The notes under the pieces are model-generated. The model was not told where the DNA came from. It saw only the letters and a list, made by a program, of their open reading frames with translations, and did not search any database. Both the position numbers and the translations under genes were made by a program. Shown in pieces: positions 30,523-39,244 of a stretch of 64,000 nucleotides of DNA. How positions within the stretch are numbered: position 1 is the stretch's first letter; the number at the start of each line of letters is the position of its first letter. The stretch spans positions 1,488,001-1,552,000 of the forward strand of contig NZ_CP009435.1 in assembly GCF_000960995.1 (NCBI RefSeq). The letters run 5' to 3'. This stretch comes from Burkholderia glumae LMG 2196 = ATCC 33617. Its GTDB lineage: Bacteria > Pseudomonadota > Gammaproteobacteria > Burkholderiales > Burkholderiaceae.

Positions 30523-30798
30523 GAAGCGACGTGGATTTGGGTGGAACGACGGCGGTAGGAAAGACGCCGCCTGCGGCGGGACTGGGCCGATTGTAACCTG
30601 CGCGAGGCAGGTCGACGGCCGGATGGCCGGGGCCGGATCGACCGCGCGCGCGGTCCGGGCGCGCGGGGTTGCCCGGGCGGGCTTGGCGCGGGCACCGTTT
30701 CGGCCGCTTACCGGTTGCCGGTCGTCGACTGCGGCGGCGGCGGGCGGCGCGCCTTTCCCGGGTGCGATACGGGGGACGGCGCGTGCAAATGCGCGTGC

Positions 30799-30804
30799 TA
30801 AAAT
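30799..30804 (+). promoter_or_regulatory. possible -10 element for secA
   Basis: TAAAAT about 100 bp before secA is the best sigma-70 -10 in the 382-bp gap 30523-30904, but no good -35 accompanies it. The gap holds no secM-like gene and no other convincing feature. Confidence 0.3.
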
Positions 30805-30904
30805 TCCTCGTTTGAATTCACTCATACGCTAAGCCGCCAAGGCTCGGCGCGCCGGGGTAGGCGTCATCCGCTCCGGGGCCGTTGCTGCGACGCAGACCCG
30901 ATCG

Positions 30905-33694
30905 ATGACAACCGGTTTTCTCCAGAAAATTTTTGGCAGCCGCAATCAGCGGCTCGTCAAGCAATACCAAAAGACCGTCGCGGCGATCAATGCGCTCGAG
31001 CCGCAGATCGAGCAGTTGACGGACGACCAGCTGCGCGGCAAGACCGGTGAATTCCGCCAGCGCGTCGCGGCCGGCGAGTCGCTCGACACGCTGCTGCCCG
31101 AGGCGTTCGCGGTCTGTCGCGAGGCCAGCCGGCGCGTGCTGAAGATGCGTCATTTCGATACGCAGCTGATCGGGGGCATGGTGCTGCATTACGGCAAGAT
31201 CGCCGAAATGCGCACCGGCGAGGGCAAGACGCTGGTCGCGACGCTGGCCGCCTACCTGAACGCGCTGTCGGGCCGCGGCGTTCACGTCGTGACCGTCAAT
31301 GACTACCTCGCGCAGCGCGACGCCGAGTGGATGGGGCGCCTCTACAACTTCCTCGGGCTGTCGGTCGGCATCAACCTGTCCGGCATGGAGCACGAGCAGA
31401 AGCACGAGGCCTATGCCGCCGACATCACCTACGGCACCAACAACGAATTCGGCTTCGACTACCTGCGCGACAATATGGTCTACGAGACGGAGGCACGCGT
31501 CCAGCGCGCGCTGAACTTCTCGATCGTCGACGAAGTGGATTCGATCCTGATCGACGAGGCGCGCACGCCGCTCATCATCTCGGGTCAGGCCGAGGACCAC
31601 ACCGAGCTGTACGTGCGCATGAACGCGTTGCCGCCGCTGCTCGAGCGCCAGATCGGCGAGGAAAAGGCCGATGGCACCGGCGTCGAGAAGCCGGGCGACT
31701 ACACGCTCGACGAGAAGGCGCGCCAGGTGTTTCTGACCGAATCGGGCCACGAGAAGGCCGAGCGGCTGCTCGCCGAGTGGGGCCTGATCGGTGAGGGCGA
31801 GAGCCTCTACGCGCCGCAGAACATCACGCTGATGCACCACGTGTATGCGGCGCTGCGCGCCCACACGCTGTTCCATCGCGACCAGCACTACGTGGTGCAG
31901 AACGGCGAGGTGGTGATCGTCGACGAGTTCACGGGCCGCCTGATGGCGGGCCGGCGCTGGTCCGACGGCCTGCACCAGGCGGTCGAGGCGAAGGAGCACG
32001 TGAAGATCCAGAGCGAGAACCAGACGCTTGCCTCGATCACGTTCCAGAACTACTTCCGGATGTATGCGAAGCTGTCGGGCATGACGGGGACGGCCGACAC
32101 CGAGGCCTACGAATTCAACGAGATCTACGGCCTCGAGACGGTCGTGATCCCGACCAACCGTCCGCCCAAGCGCATCGACAAGCAGGACCAGATCTACAAG
32201 AGCGCGAAGGAGCGCTACGATGCGGTGATCCGCGACATCCGCGACTGCTACGAGCGCGGCCAGCCGGTGCTGGTCGGCACCACCTCGATCGAGAACTCGG
32301 AGTTGCTCTCGCACCTGCTCAAGCAGGCCGGGCTGCCGCACGAGGTGCTGAACGCCAAGCAGCACGCGCGCGAAGCCGCGATCGTGGCCGAGGCGGGGCG
32401 TCCGAAGCGGATCACGATCGCGACCAACATGGCGGGCCGCGGCACCGACATCGTGCTCGGCGGCAACGTCGAGAAGCAGGCTTCGTTCATCGAGGCCGAC
32501 GACGCGATCCCGGCCGAGGAAAAGGTCGCGCGCATCCAGCAGCTGCACGACGAGTGGGAAACGCTGCACCAGCAGGTGAAGGCCGCGGGCGGCCTGCACA
32601 TCATCGGCACCGAGCGCCACGAATCGCGCCGTATCGACAACCAGCTGCGCGGCCGTGCGGGCCGCCAGGGCGATCCGGGTTCGTCGCGCTTCTACCTCTC
32701 GCTCGACGATCCGCTGCTGCGCATCTTCGCCGGCGACCGCGTGCGCGCGATCATGGACCGCCTGAAGATGCCGGAGGGCGAGGCGATCGAGGCGGGCATC
32801 GTGACGCGTTCGATCGAGTCGGCACAGCGCAAGGTCGAGGCCCGCAACTTCGACATCCGCAAGCAGCTGCTCGAATACGACGACGTGTCGAACGACCAGC
32901 GCAAGGTGATTTACCAGCAGCGCAACGAACTGCTCGAGGCGCACGACATCGCCGAGACCATCGGCGCGATGCGCCACGGCGTGATCACGGAGATCGTCCA
33001 CCAGTACGTGCCGCCGGGCAGCATCGAGGAGCAATGGGACCTACCCGAGCTCGAGGAAGCGCTGCGCAGCGACTGGGGCCTCGATCTCGCGATTCAGGAA
33101 ATGGTCAACGAATCGCAGTCGATCAGCGTCGACGAAATCCTCGAAGCGGTGACGACGGCCGCCGACGAGCACTACGAGGCGAAGGTCGCGCTGGTCGGTC
33201 GCGAGGCGTTCAGCTCGTTCGAGCGCTCGATCATGCTGCAGACGCTGGACCGCCTCTGGCGCGAGCATCTGGCCGCGCTGGACCACCTGCGCCAGGGCAT
33301 CCATCTGCGCGGCTACGCGCAGAAGAACCCGAAGCAGGAGTACAAGCGCGAGGCGTTCGAGCTGTTCGCGGCGATGCTCGAGGCGATCAAGCAGGAAGTC
33401 ACGCGGATCGTCATGAACGTGCAGATCCAGTCGCCGGAGCAGCTCGAGGAGGCGGCCGAGCAGATCGAGGAATCGGGCGGCCAACTGGTCGAGCACGTCG
33501 AGTTCCGCCATGCCGATTTCTCCGAGACCGGCGCCGCAGTGGCGACGGTGGCTGCCGCCGAGATGGTCGACGGCGCGATGGCGGCGCGTGCGGGCGGCGA
33601 GCCGGCGGGCGAGGTGCCGCGCGTCGGGCGCAACGACCCGTGCCCGTGCGGCAGCGGCAAGAAGTACAAGCACTGCCACGGCAAGCTGAGCTGA
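30905..33694 (+). CDS. secA: preprotein translocase ATPase SecA
   Basis: This 929-residue motor drives secretory proteins through SecYEG. Walker A is MRTGEGKTLVA (K108) and the DEAD-like box is VDEVDSILIDEARTP. The second nucleotide domain has TNMAGRGTDIVLGG and RGRAGRQGDPGSS. The C-terminus GRNDPCPCGSGKKYKHCHG is the zinc-binding tail that contacts SecB and ribosomes. No clear Shine-Dalgarno precedes the ATG. The upstream secM arrest gene of enterics is absent. Confidence 0.97.
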   Translation: MTTGFLQKIFGSRNQRLVKQYQKTVAAINALEPQIEQLTDDQLRGKTGEFRQRVAAGESLDTLLPEAFAVCREASRRVLKMRHFDTQLIGGMVLHYGKIAEMRTGEGKTLVATLAAYLNALSGRGVHVVTVNDYLAQRDAEWMGRLYNFLGLSVGINLSGMEHEQKHEAYAADITYGTNNEFGFDYLRDNMVYETEARVQRALNFSIVDEVDSILIDEARTPLIISGQAEDHTELYVRMNALPPLLERQIGEEKADGTGVEKPGDYTLDEKARQVFLTESGHEKAERLLAEWGLIGEGESLYAPQNITLMHHVYAALRAHTLFHRDQHYVVQNGEVVIVDEFTGRLMAGRRWSDGLHQAVEAKEHVKIQSENQTLASITFQNYFRMYAKLSGMTGTADTEAYEFNEIYGLETVVIPTNRPPKRIDKQDQIYKSAKERYDAVIRDIRDCYERGQPVLVGTTSIENSELLSHLLKQAGLPHEVLNAKQHAREAAIVAEAGRPKRITIATNMAGRGTDIVLGGNVEKQASFIEADDAIPAEEKVARIQQLHDEWETLHQQVKAAGGLHIIGTERHESRRIDNQLRGRAGRQGDPGSSRFYLSLDDPLLRIFAGDRVRAIMDRLKMPEGEAIEAGIVTRSIESAQRKVEARNFDIRKQLLEYDDVSNDQRKVIYQQRNELLEAHDIAETIGAMRHGVITEIVHQYVPPGSIEEQWDLPELEEALRSDWGLDLAIQEMVNESQSISVDEILEAVTTAADEHYEAKVALVGREAFSSFERSIMLQTLDRLWREHLAALDHLRQGIHLRGYAQKNPKQEYKREAFELFAAMLEAIKQEVTRIVMNVQIQSPEQLEEAAEQIEESGGQLVEHVEFRHADFSETGAAVATVAAAEMVDGAMAARAGGEPAGEVPRVGRNDPCPCGSGKKYKHCHGKLS

Positions 33695-33809
33695 CCCCGG
33701 CGGCGGCGCGCGGGGCGGCGTGCGATCCACCTGCCCGGCGCCGTCTTCGTGGCCCGGCGCCATGCCCCTGTCGCACATTCGAGCGCAGCATGACGTGACA
33801 TGAATCCGC

Positions 33810-33843
33810 GGCGGCCCGCATCGATGCGGGCCGCCGTTTCGTT
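33810..33843 (+). terminator. terminator after secA
   Basis: GGCGGCCCGCA (33810-33820) and TGCGGGCCGCC (33825-33835) form a perfect 11-bp stem with a TCGA loop, followed by GTTTCGTT. A hairpin of very similar sequence occurs in the proS leader at 49449. Confidence 0.75.
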
Positions 33844-33896
33844 CTCATCCATCGATGCCGGCCGCGGCCGGCCTTCTCCTTTCGGCAGGTGCTCCC

Positions 33897-35138
33897 ATGG
33901 CTGTCAATTTCCCCTCGATCGATCCCGCGCAACTGCACCCCGTCGCCGGCGTCACGCTCGGCTGGGCGGAAGCCAACATCCGCAAGCCGAACCGCAAGGA
34001 CGTGCTCGTCATCTCCGTGGAGGAGGGGGCGGCAGTGGCCGGCGTGTTCACCGAGAACCGCTTCTGCGCGGCGCCCGTGATCGTCTGCCGCGAGCATCTG
34101 GCGGGCGTGCGCGCCGGCGCGCCGGCGATCCGCGCGCTGGTCGTGAACACCGGCAACGCGAACGCCGGCACCGGCGAGCCGGGGCTAGCCGCGACCCGCG
34201 AGACCTGCGCCGAGCTCGCGCGCCTGACCGGCCTCGCGCCGTCGCAGATATTGCCGTTCTCGACCGGCGTGATCCTCGAGCCGCTGCCCGTCGAGCGCCT
34301 GAAGGCCGGCCTGCCGGCCGCGCTCGCGAACCGCGCGGCCGCCAACTGGTACGACGCCGCGCAGGCGATCATGACCACCGACACGCTGCCGAAGGCGGCT
34401 TCGCGGCAGGTGACGATCGACGGCCACACGGTCACGCTGACCGGCATCAGCAAGGGCGCCGGCATGATCAAGCCGAACATGGCGACCATGCTCGGCTTTC
34501 TCGCGTTCGACGCAGCCGTGGCCCAGCCGGTACTCGACCAGCTCGTGAAGGAGGTGGCGAACCGCTCGTTCAACTGCATCACGATCGACGGCGACACCTC
34601 GACCAACGACTCGTTCATCCTGATCGCCTCGGGCAAGTCGAGCCTGCCGGCCGTCACGTCCACCGACTCGCCCGCCTACGCGGCGCTGCGCGAGGCCGTG
34701 ACCGAGGTCGCGCAGACGCTCTCGCAACTGATCGTGCGTGACGGCGAGGGGGCGACGAAGTTCATGACGGTGCAGGTCGAGGGCGGCCGTGACGTCGCCG
34801 AATGCCGGCAGATCGCCTATGCGATCGGCCACTCGCCGCTCGTGAAGACTGCGTTCTATGCATCGGACCCGAACCTGGGGCGGATTCTCGCGGCGATCGG
34901 CTACGCCGGCGTCGCCGATCTCGAGGTCGGCAAAATCGATCTCTATCTCGACGACGTGCTGGTCGCGAAGGCGGGCGGGCGCAACCCCGACTACCAGGAA
35001 GCGGACGGCCAGCGCGTGATGAAGCAAAGCGAGATCACGATCCGCGTGCTGCTCGGCCGCGGCGAGGCGAACGCGACGATCTGGACCTGCGATCTGTCGC
35101 ACGACTACGTGAGCATCAACGCCGACTACCGCTCGTAA
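33897..35138 (+). CDS. argJ: bifunctional glutamate N-acetyltransferase/amino-acid acetyltransferase
   Basis: This 413-residue Ntn-fold enzyme recycles the acetyl group in arginine synthesis by moving it from N-acetylornithine to glutamate; bifunctional forms also use acetyl-CoA. The self-cleavage site GAGMIKPNMATMLGF is intact, with T197 the nucleophile that becomes the N-terminus of the beta chain. The ATG at 33897 (MAVNFPSIDPAQ) has AGGTG five bases upstream and fits family N-termini. Whether it is mono- or bifunctional cannot be told by eye. Confidence 0.94.
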   Translation: MAVNFPSIDPAQLHPVAGVTLGWAEANIRKPNRKDVLVISVEEGAAVAGVFTENRFCAAPVIVCREHLAGVRAGAPAIRALVVNTGNANAGTGEPGLAATRETCAELARLTGLAPSQILPFSTGVILEPLPVERLKAGLPAALANRAAANWYDAAQAIMTTDTLPKAASRQVTIDGHTVTLTGISKGAGMIKPNMATMLGFLAFDAAVAQPVLDQLVKEVANRSFNCITIDGDTSTNDSFILIASGKSSLPAVTSTDSPAYAALREAVTEVAQTLSQLIVRDGEGATKFMTVQVEGGRDVAECRQIAYAIGHSPLVKTAFYASDPNLGRILAAIGYAGVADLEVGKIDLYLDDVLVAKAGGRNPDYQEADGQRVMKQSEITIRVLLGRGEANATIWTCDLSHDYVSINADYRS

Positions 35139-35202
35139 GCCGGCGGCACGCCAAACGGCGGCGCGCCGGCGCCGCCACGATCATCGATTAGCGGATTCCC
35201 AG

Positions 35203-36072
35203 ATGGACAAGCTCGAACAGTTTCTCGACCGCGCCGAAGCGCTGATCGGCCGCTTCGAAGCGCTGCTGCCGCCGGCACCGGCCGACATCGACTGGCACGC
35301 GGCGAACGCGTTTCGCTGGCGCAAGCGCCAGGGCCGCGGTTATCTGCAGGCGGTGCCGACGGTGTCGCCGATCGCGCTCGCCGATCTCCAGAACATCGAT
35401 CGCCAGAAGGCGCTGATCGAACAGAACACGCGCCAGTTCGTGCAGAAGCGGCCCGCCAACAACGTGCTGCTGACAGGCGCGCGCGGAACCGGCAAGTCGT
35501 CGCTGATCAAGGCCTGCCTGAATGCCTACGCGGCTGAAGGGCTGCGGCTGATCGAGGTGGACAAGGACGACCTGCACGACCTCGGCGACATCGTCGAGCT
35601 GATCTCGGCGCGCCCCGAGCGCTTCATCGTGTTCTGCGACGACCTCTCGTTCGAGGAGGGCGAATCGGGCTACAAGGCGCTGAAGGTTGCGCTCGACGGC
35701 TCGATCTCGGCGCAGTCGGACAATGTGCTGATCTACGCGACCTCGAACCGCCGGCACCTGTTGCCCGAATACATGAGCGACAACGAGTCGTACAAGCACC
35801 TGCCGGACGGCGAAATCCATCCGGGCGAGGTGGTCGAGGAAAAGATCTCGCTGTCCGAGCGCTTCGGGCTGTGGGTCAGCTTCTATCCGTTCAAGCAGGA
35901 CGACTACCTGACGATCGTTGCACACTGGCTGCGCCATTTCGGCTGCGACGAGGCGCAGATCGAGGCGGCGCGCGGCGACGCGCTGGTCTGGGCGCTCGAA
36001 CGCGGCTCGCGCTCGGGACGCGTGGCGTGGCAATTCGCGCGCGATCGCGCCGGCCGCGGGGAGCCGGCATGA
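35203..36072 (+). CDS. AAA-type ATP-binding protein, DUF815 family
   Basis: This 289-residue P-loop protein has Walker A LLTGARGTGKSSLIK (K98), Walker B RFIVFCDDLSFEEG (about 145-158) and sensor-like ATSNRRHLLPEY. This fits the DUF815 group of AAA ATPases, whose cellular role is not established to my knowledge. It starts 64 bp after argJ, and its stop overlaps the mutT start as ATGA, so the ATPase and the nucleotide-pool sanitiser are probably translated together. No membrane segment is seen. Confidence 0.85.
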   Translation: MDKLEQFLDRAEALIGRFEALLPPAPADIDWHAANAFRWRKRQGRGYLQAVPTVSPIALADLQNIDRQKALIEQNTRQFVQKRPANNVLLTGARGTGKSSLIKACLNAYAAEGLRLIEVDKDDLHDLGDIVELISARPERFIVFCDDLSFEEGESGYKALKVALDGSISAQSDNVLIYATSNRRHLLPEYMSDNESYKHLPDGEIHPGEVVEEKISLSERFGLWVSFYPFKQDDYLTIVAHWLRHFGCDEAQIEAARGDALVWALERGSRSGRVAWQFARDRAGRGEPA

Positions 36073-36509
36073 GCGCGGCCGCCGACACCGCCGCGGGCGG
36101 CGCCGCGCCGCGCAAGGTCACCGAGGTCGCGGTCGGCGTGCTGGTGCGGCCCGACGGCCGTTACCTGCTCGCGCAGCGGCCGGCCGGCAAGCCCTACGAG
36201 GGGTATTGGGAATTCCCGGGCGGCAAGCTCGAGGCGGGCGAGAGCGTCGAGGCGGCGCTCGCGCGCGAACTGCACGAGGAGCTCGGGATCTCGGTCACGG
36301 CCTGCCGGCGCTGGCATACGCTCGAGCACGACTACCCGCACGCCTACGTGCGGCTGTTCTTCTGCAAGGTCACGGACTGGGACGGCGAGCCGCATAGCCG
36401 TGAAGGGCAGGCGCTCGCCTGGCAGGCGCTGCCGGTCGACGTCGCGCCGCTCTTGCCTGCGGCGCTGCCCGTGCTCGAACTGCTTGCGCGCGAGGCGCAG
36501 GCGCGCTGA
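36069..36509 (+). CDS. mutT: 8-oxo-dGTP diphosphatase (Nudix hydrolase MutT)
   Basis: This 146-residue Nudix protein is expected to hydrolyse 8-oxo-dGTP and so prevent A-T to C-G changes. The complete Nudix box runs from GGKLEAGESVEAALARE into LHEELGI, and the substrate segment YEGYWEFPGG is MutT-like. The position between secA and yacG matches E. coli mutT, which supports the specific call. The start overlaps the DUF815 stop by four bases. Confidence 0.9.
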   Translation: MSAAADTAAGGAAPRKVTEVAVGVLVRPDGRYLLAQRPAGKPYEGYWEFPGGKLEAGESVEAALARELHEELGISVTACRRWHTLEHDYPHAYVRLFFCKVTDWDGEPHSREGQALAWQALPVDVAPLLPAALPVLELLAREAQAR

Positions 36510-36523
36510 GCGGGTTTGTCCGG

Positions 36524-36557
36524 GAGCCGGCCCGGCCCGCGGGCCGTCCGCCGGCTC
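36524..36557. terminator. possible hairpin between convergent mutT and yacG
   Basis: GAGCCGG (36524-36530) can pair with CCGGCTC (36551-36557), with an inner GC-rich hairpin. No T run follows on either strand, so termination here is uncertain. Confidence 0.3.
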
Positions 36558-36567
36558 GGAGCGGGCG

Positions 36568-36777
36568 TTAGTCGTCGCGGCCCGAGCGGCCGTCCGGCTG
36601 GCCATTCGCGGCATCGTCGGACGGCTCGTCGTCGGTGCCGCCGATCCGGTAGCGCTCGGCGGCCCAGGCGCCGAGGTCCATCTGCTTGCAGCGGGCCGAG
36701 CAGAACGGTCGGAACGGGCTTTCCGGCGTCCAGGGCACGTCCTTCGCGCAAGCCGGGCATTTGACGACGAGAGTCAC
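36568..36777 (-). CDS. yacG: DNA gyrase inhibitor YacG
   Basis: This 69-residue zinc-finger protein has four cysteines: CPAC near the start and CSARC near residue 26, with the conserved WTPESPFRPFCSARCKQMDL and the acidic, disordered tail usual in the family. In E. coli YacG binds GyrB and blocks DNA binding. It is seven bases downstream of zapD on the same strand, as in many proteobacteria. Confidence 0.92.
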   Translation of the reverse strand: MTLVVKCPACAKDVPWTPESPFRPFCSARCKQMDLGAWAAERYRIGGTDDEPSDDAANGQPDGRSGRDD

Positions 36778-36784
36778 GGCGATA

Positions 36785-37540
36785 TCAGAGGTTACAGAGC
36801 GTCAGCTGGAACGGCACATCGATGTCGACCGCGCGGGGCCGCACGTCGCCGTCCTGGGCGGTGAAGCGCACCCACAGCATGTACTTGTTGGCGCTCGCTT
36901 CGGGAATCACGTGGAGTTCGGGCGGCACGCGCACCTGCATCAACTGGTAGGAGCGCCCGGACAGCATCTGCTGGTAGCTGCCCTGCATCGCCATCACCTT
37001 CGAGGCCTGGCCCGATTCGCGCGCCAGACGCAGCACGATGGTGGTCGCGTCGCGCAGCGGCAGCAGCGGCATCGCCCATTTCGTGATGTCCTGGCGCCGC
37101 TGCTCGGCGGGCCATTGCTGCCATGCATAGTAGGACGGAAGATCGAACTTGCAGGTGCCGCCCGGTATCACCGCGCGGCTGCGGATGCTGCCGAGCCATT
37201 CGTTGTCGGTCAGGTGCTGGCCGGTCTTGCCCTGCATCTGGCCGAGATGGCCGAGCGTCTGCTCGATCTCGCCGAGCACGGCCTCGAGCGCGTTTTGCTC
37301 GATGCCGGGATTGCCGCGAAACGGCGCGAGCGTCTGCCGCTGGCGCTCCAGCTCTTTCATCAGATCCGATTTCAGGTCCGCCCGGCCCGCGACTTCCGCG
37401 ATTTCGAACAGCGTGGTCAGCGCGACGTGATGCTCCCTCGGGTCTTCCTGCGCTAGAAAGAACGTCAGGCGCTCGAACAGATCTTCGAGGCGCAGCAACG
37501 TGCGGATGCGTTCGTTGAACGGATACTCGTAAAGGATCAA
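36785..37540 (-). CDS. zapD: cell division protein ZapD
   Basis: This 251-residue protein (formerly YacF/UPF0289) cross-links FtsZ filaments through FtsZ's C-terminal peptide. The conserved N-terminus ILYEYPFNERIRTLLRLEDL has no ATG in front. The best start is TTG at 37540 with GAGGCGAG upstream, giving the normal family length; longer readings from ATGs further left add unconserved residues. The C-terminal half carries SYQQMLSGRSYQLMQVRV. Its target ftsZ lies about 9 kb away. Confidence 0.9.
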   Translation of the reverse strand: MILYEYPFNERIRTLLRLEDLFERLTFFLAQEDPREHHVALTTLFEIAEVAGRADLKSDLMKELERQRQTLAPFRGNPGIEQNALEAVLGEIEQTLGHLGQMQGKTGQHLTDNEWLGSIRSRAVIPGGTCKFDLPSYYAWQQWPAEQRRQDITKWAMPLLPLRDATTIVLRLARESGQASKVMAMQGSYQQMLSGRSYQLMQVRVPPELHVIPEASANKYMLWVRFTAQDGDVRPRAVDIDVPFQLTLCNL

Positions 37541-37687
37541 GCGCGCTCGCCTCGGGCGTTGGGACAAAGGACCGGAATTGCCGAACATTCTAATGCCCAC
37601 GCCCAGGCGTCGCAATCGCGCCTTTTTTCCGGCGGTGGCCCGGGCGCACGGCTTGCTTGGCGCGGCCGAGACTCGGGCGGCCGATAT

Positions 37688-38296
37688 TCAGGACTTCGAT
37701 GCGGCAAGCGCGAGATAGCGCGCGTGCAGGGTGTCGATGCGGGCCTCGAGCGCCGCGTCGGGCATCTGCTCGTTGACGATGACGTCGTCGGCGGCGGCCA
37801 GCCGCGCCGCGCGCGTGGCCTGCCGCGCGACGATTGCCTCCACCTGCTCGCGGGTGTAGCCGTTGCGCCGCATGACGCGGGCGATCTGCGTCTCGACTTC
37901 GCAGTCCACCACCAGCACGCGGTCGACGCGCGCGCGCCAGTTGCCCGATTCGACCAGCAACGGGACTACGAAGATCACGTAGGCACCACGCGCGAGCGAT
38001 GCCTCGCGTTCGGTCTCGGCGCGAATCAGCGGATGCGTGATCGCCTCGAGCCGGCGCCGTGCGTCGTCGTCGGCGAACACGAGCTCGCGCATGCGGGCGC
38101 GGTCGAGCGAGCCGTCGGCGGCCACGAACGCGGCGCCGAACTGTGCCGCGATCGCCGGCATCGCCGCGCCGCCCGGCGCCGTCACGCGATGCGCGATCAG
38201 GTCGGTGTCGACGAGGCTCGCGCCGCGCTCGCCGAAGCGGTTCGCGATGGTGGTCTTGCCGCTGCCGATGCCGCCCGTCAAGCCGATCGAAAGCAT
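37688..38296 (-). CDS. coaE: dephospho-CoA kinase
   Basis: This 202-residue P-loop kinase catalyses the last step of coenzyme A synthesis, phosphorylating dephospho-CoA. Walker A GGIGSGKTT is at residues 8-16, followed by DTDLIAHRV (substrate Asp pair) and FVVPLLVESG. I used the ATG at 38296 (MLSIGLTGG), which starts at the family N-terminus; the frame continues upstream without conservation. It lies four bases after the prepilin peptidase gene. Confidence 0.94.
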   Translation of the reverse strand: MLSIGLTGGIGSGKTTIANRFGERGASLVDTDLIAHRVTAPGGAAMPAIAAQFGAAFVAADGSLDRARMRELVFADDDARRRLEAITHPLIRAETEREASLARGAYVIFVVPLLVESGNWRARVDRVLVVDCEVETQIARVMRRNGYTREQVEAIVARQATRAARLAAADDVIVNEQMPDAALEARIDTLHARYLALAASKS

Positions 38297-38300
38297 AGGA

Positions 38301-39191
38301 TCAGCCCCCGATCGCCGGATAGAACGGCGTGCCGCAGAGCAGCGTCGCAATGCCGCCGAGCGCGAGAAACGGCCCGAACGGCAGCGGCTCCTCGAAGCGC
38401 ATCCGGCCGCGCCAGGTCGCGGCCAGACCCACCACCGCGCCGCTGAGCGCCGCGACCAGCAGGATCTGCGGCAGCGCGATCCAGCCGAGCCAGGCGCCTA
38501 GCGCGGCGAGCAGCTTCAGGTCGCCGTAGCCGATGCCCTCGATGCCGCGCAGCCACTTGAACAGCCAGAACACGCACCAGAGGAACAGATAGCCGGCGAT
38601 CGCGCCGATCACTGCCTCGCGCAGGTCCACGAAGCTGCCCCACAAATTGACGACGAGGCCGGCCCACAGCAGCGGCAGCGTCATCGAATCGGGCAGGTAG
38701 CCTGTCTTGATGTCGATCAAGCTCATCGCGACCAGCATCGCGCAGAGGCCAAACGCGGCGAGCGCGGCCGGCACCGGGCCGAACACCGCGAGCGAGGCGA
38801 CCGCGAGCGCGCCCGAGACGAGCTCGACGAGCGGATAGCGGATGCCGATCGGCGCGCGGCACCGGCTGCAGCGGCCGCGCAGCGCCAGGTAGCTGAGCAC
38901 CGGCACGTTTTCCCAGGCGCGCAGCACGTGGCCGCAATGCGGGCAGGCGCTGCGCGGCACCGACAGGTCGTAGCGCGCCGGCAGCCCGTCGTCGGGGGGC
39001 GGGTCGCCGCCCGTCGCCTCGGCGAGTTCCGCCTGCCAGGCGCGCTGCATCATGACCGGCAGCCGATGCCCCACCACGTTCAGGAAGCTGCCGACCACGA
39101 GCCCGATCGCCGCGGCGAACACGTAGCGGACGGCGGGCGGCAACGCGGCGAACGCGAGCGACGGATCGGACAGGGCGAGGGGCGAGATCAT
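38301..39191 (-). CDS. pilD: prepilin leader peptidase/N-methyltransferase
   Basis: This 296-residue polytopic aspartic protease cleaves and methylates type IV prepilins or type II pseudopilins. The cytoplasmic zinc domain has two CxxC pairs (C83/C86 and C108/C111). Catalytic aspartates are D160 in SLIDIKTGYLPD and D224 in GYGDLKLLAALG. It is last but one in a run gspE-like, gspF-like, pilD, coaE on the minus strand, resembling the E. coli and Pseudomonas pilBCD-coaE arrangement. Confidence 0.92.
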   Translation of the reverse strand: MISPLALSDPSLAFAALPPAVRYVFAAAIGLVVGSFLNVVGHRLPVMMQRAWQAELAEATGGDPPPDDGLPARYDLSVPRSACPHCGHVLRAWENVPVLSYLALRGRCSRCRAPIGIRYPLVELVSGALAVASLAVFGPVPAALAAFGLCAMLVAMSLIDIKTGYLPDSMTLPLLWAGLVVNLWGSFVDLREAVIGAIAGYLFLWCVFWLFKWLRGIEGIGYGDLKLLAALGAWLGWIALPQILLVAALSGAVVGLAATWRGRMRFEEPLPFGPFLALGGIATLLCGTPFYPAIGG

Positions 39192-39244
39192 CGAAACCGT
39201 TCGGGAAAGAGGGAGAAAGCGAAGCGCGGCAACCGGGAGCGATG

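Noticed and set aside
30523..30825. N-terminal extension of the DUF721 protein
   Set aside because: The frame is open to 30825 but the added residues are unconserved, and the region lies where the secA leader and promoter should be.
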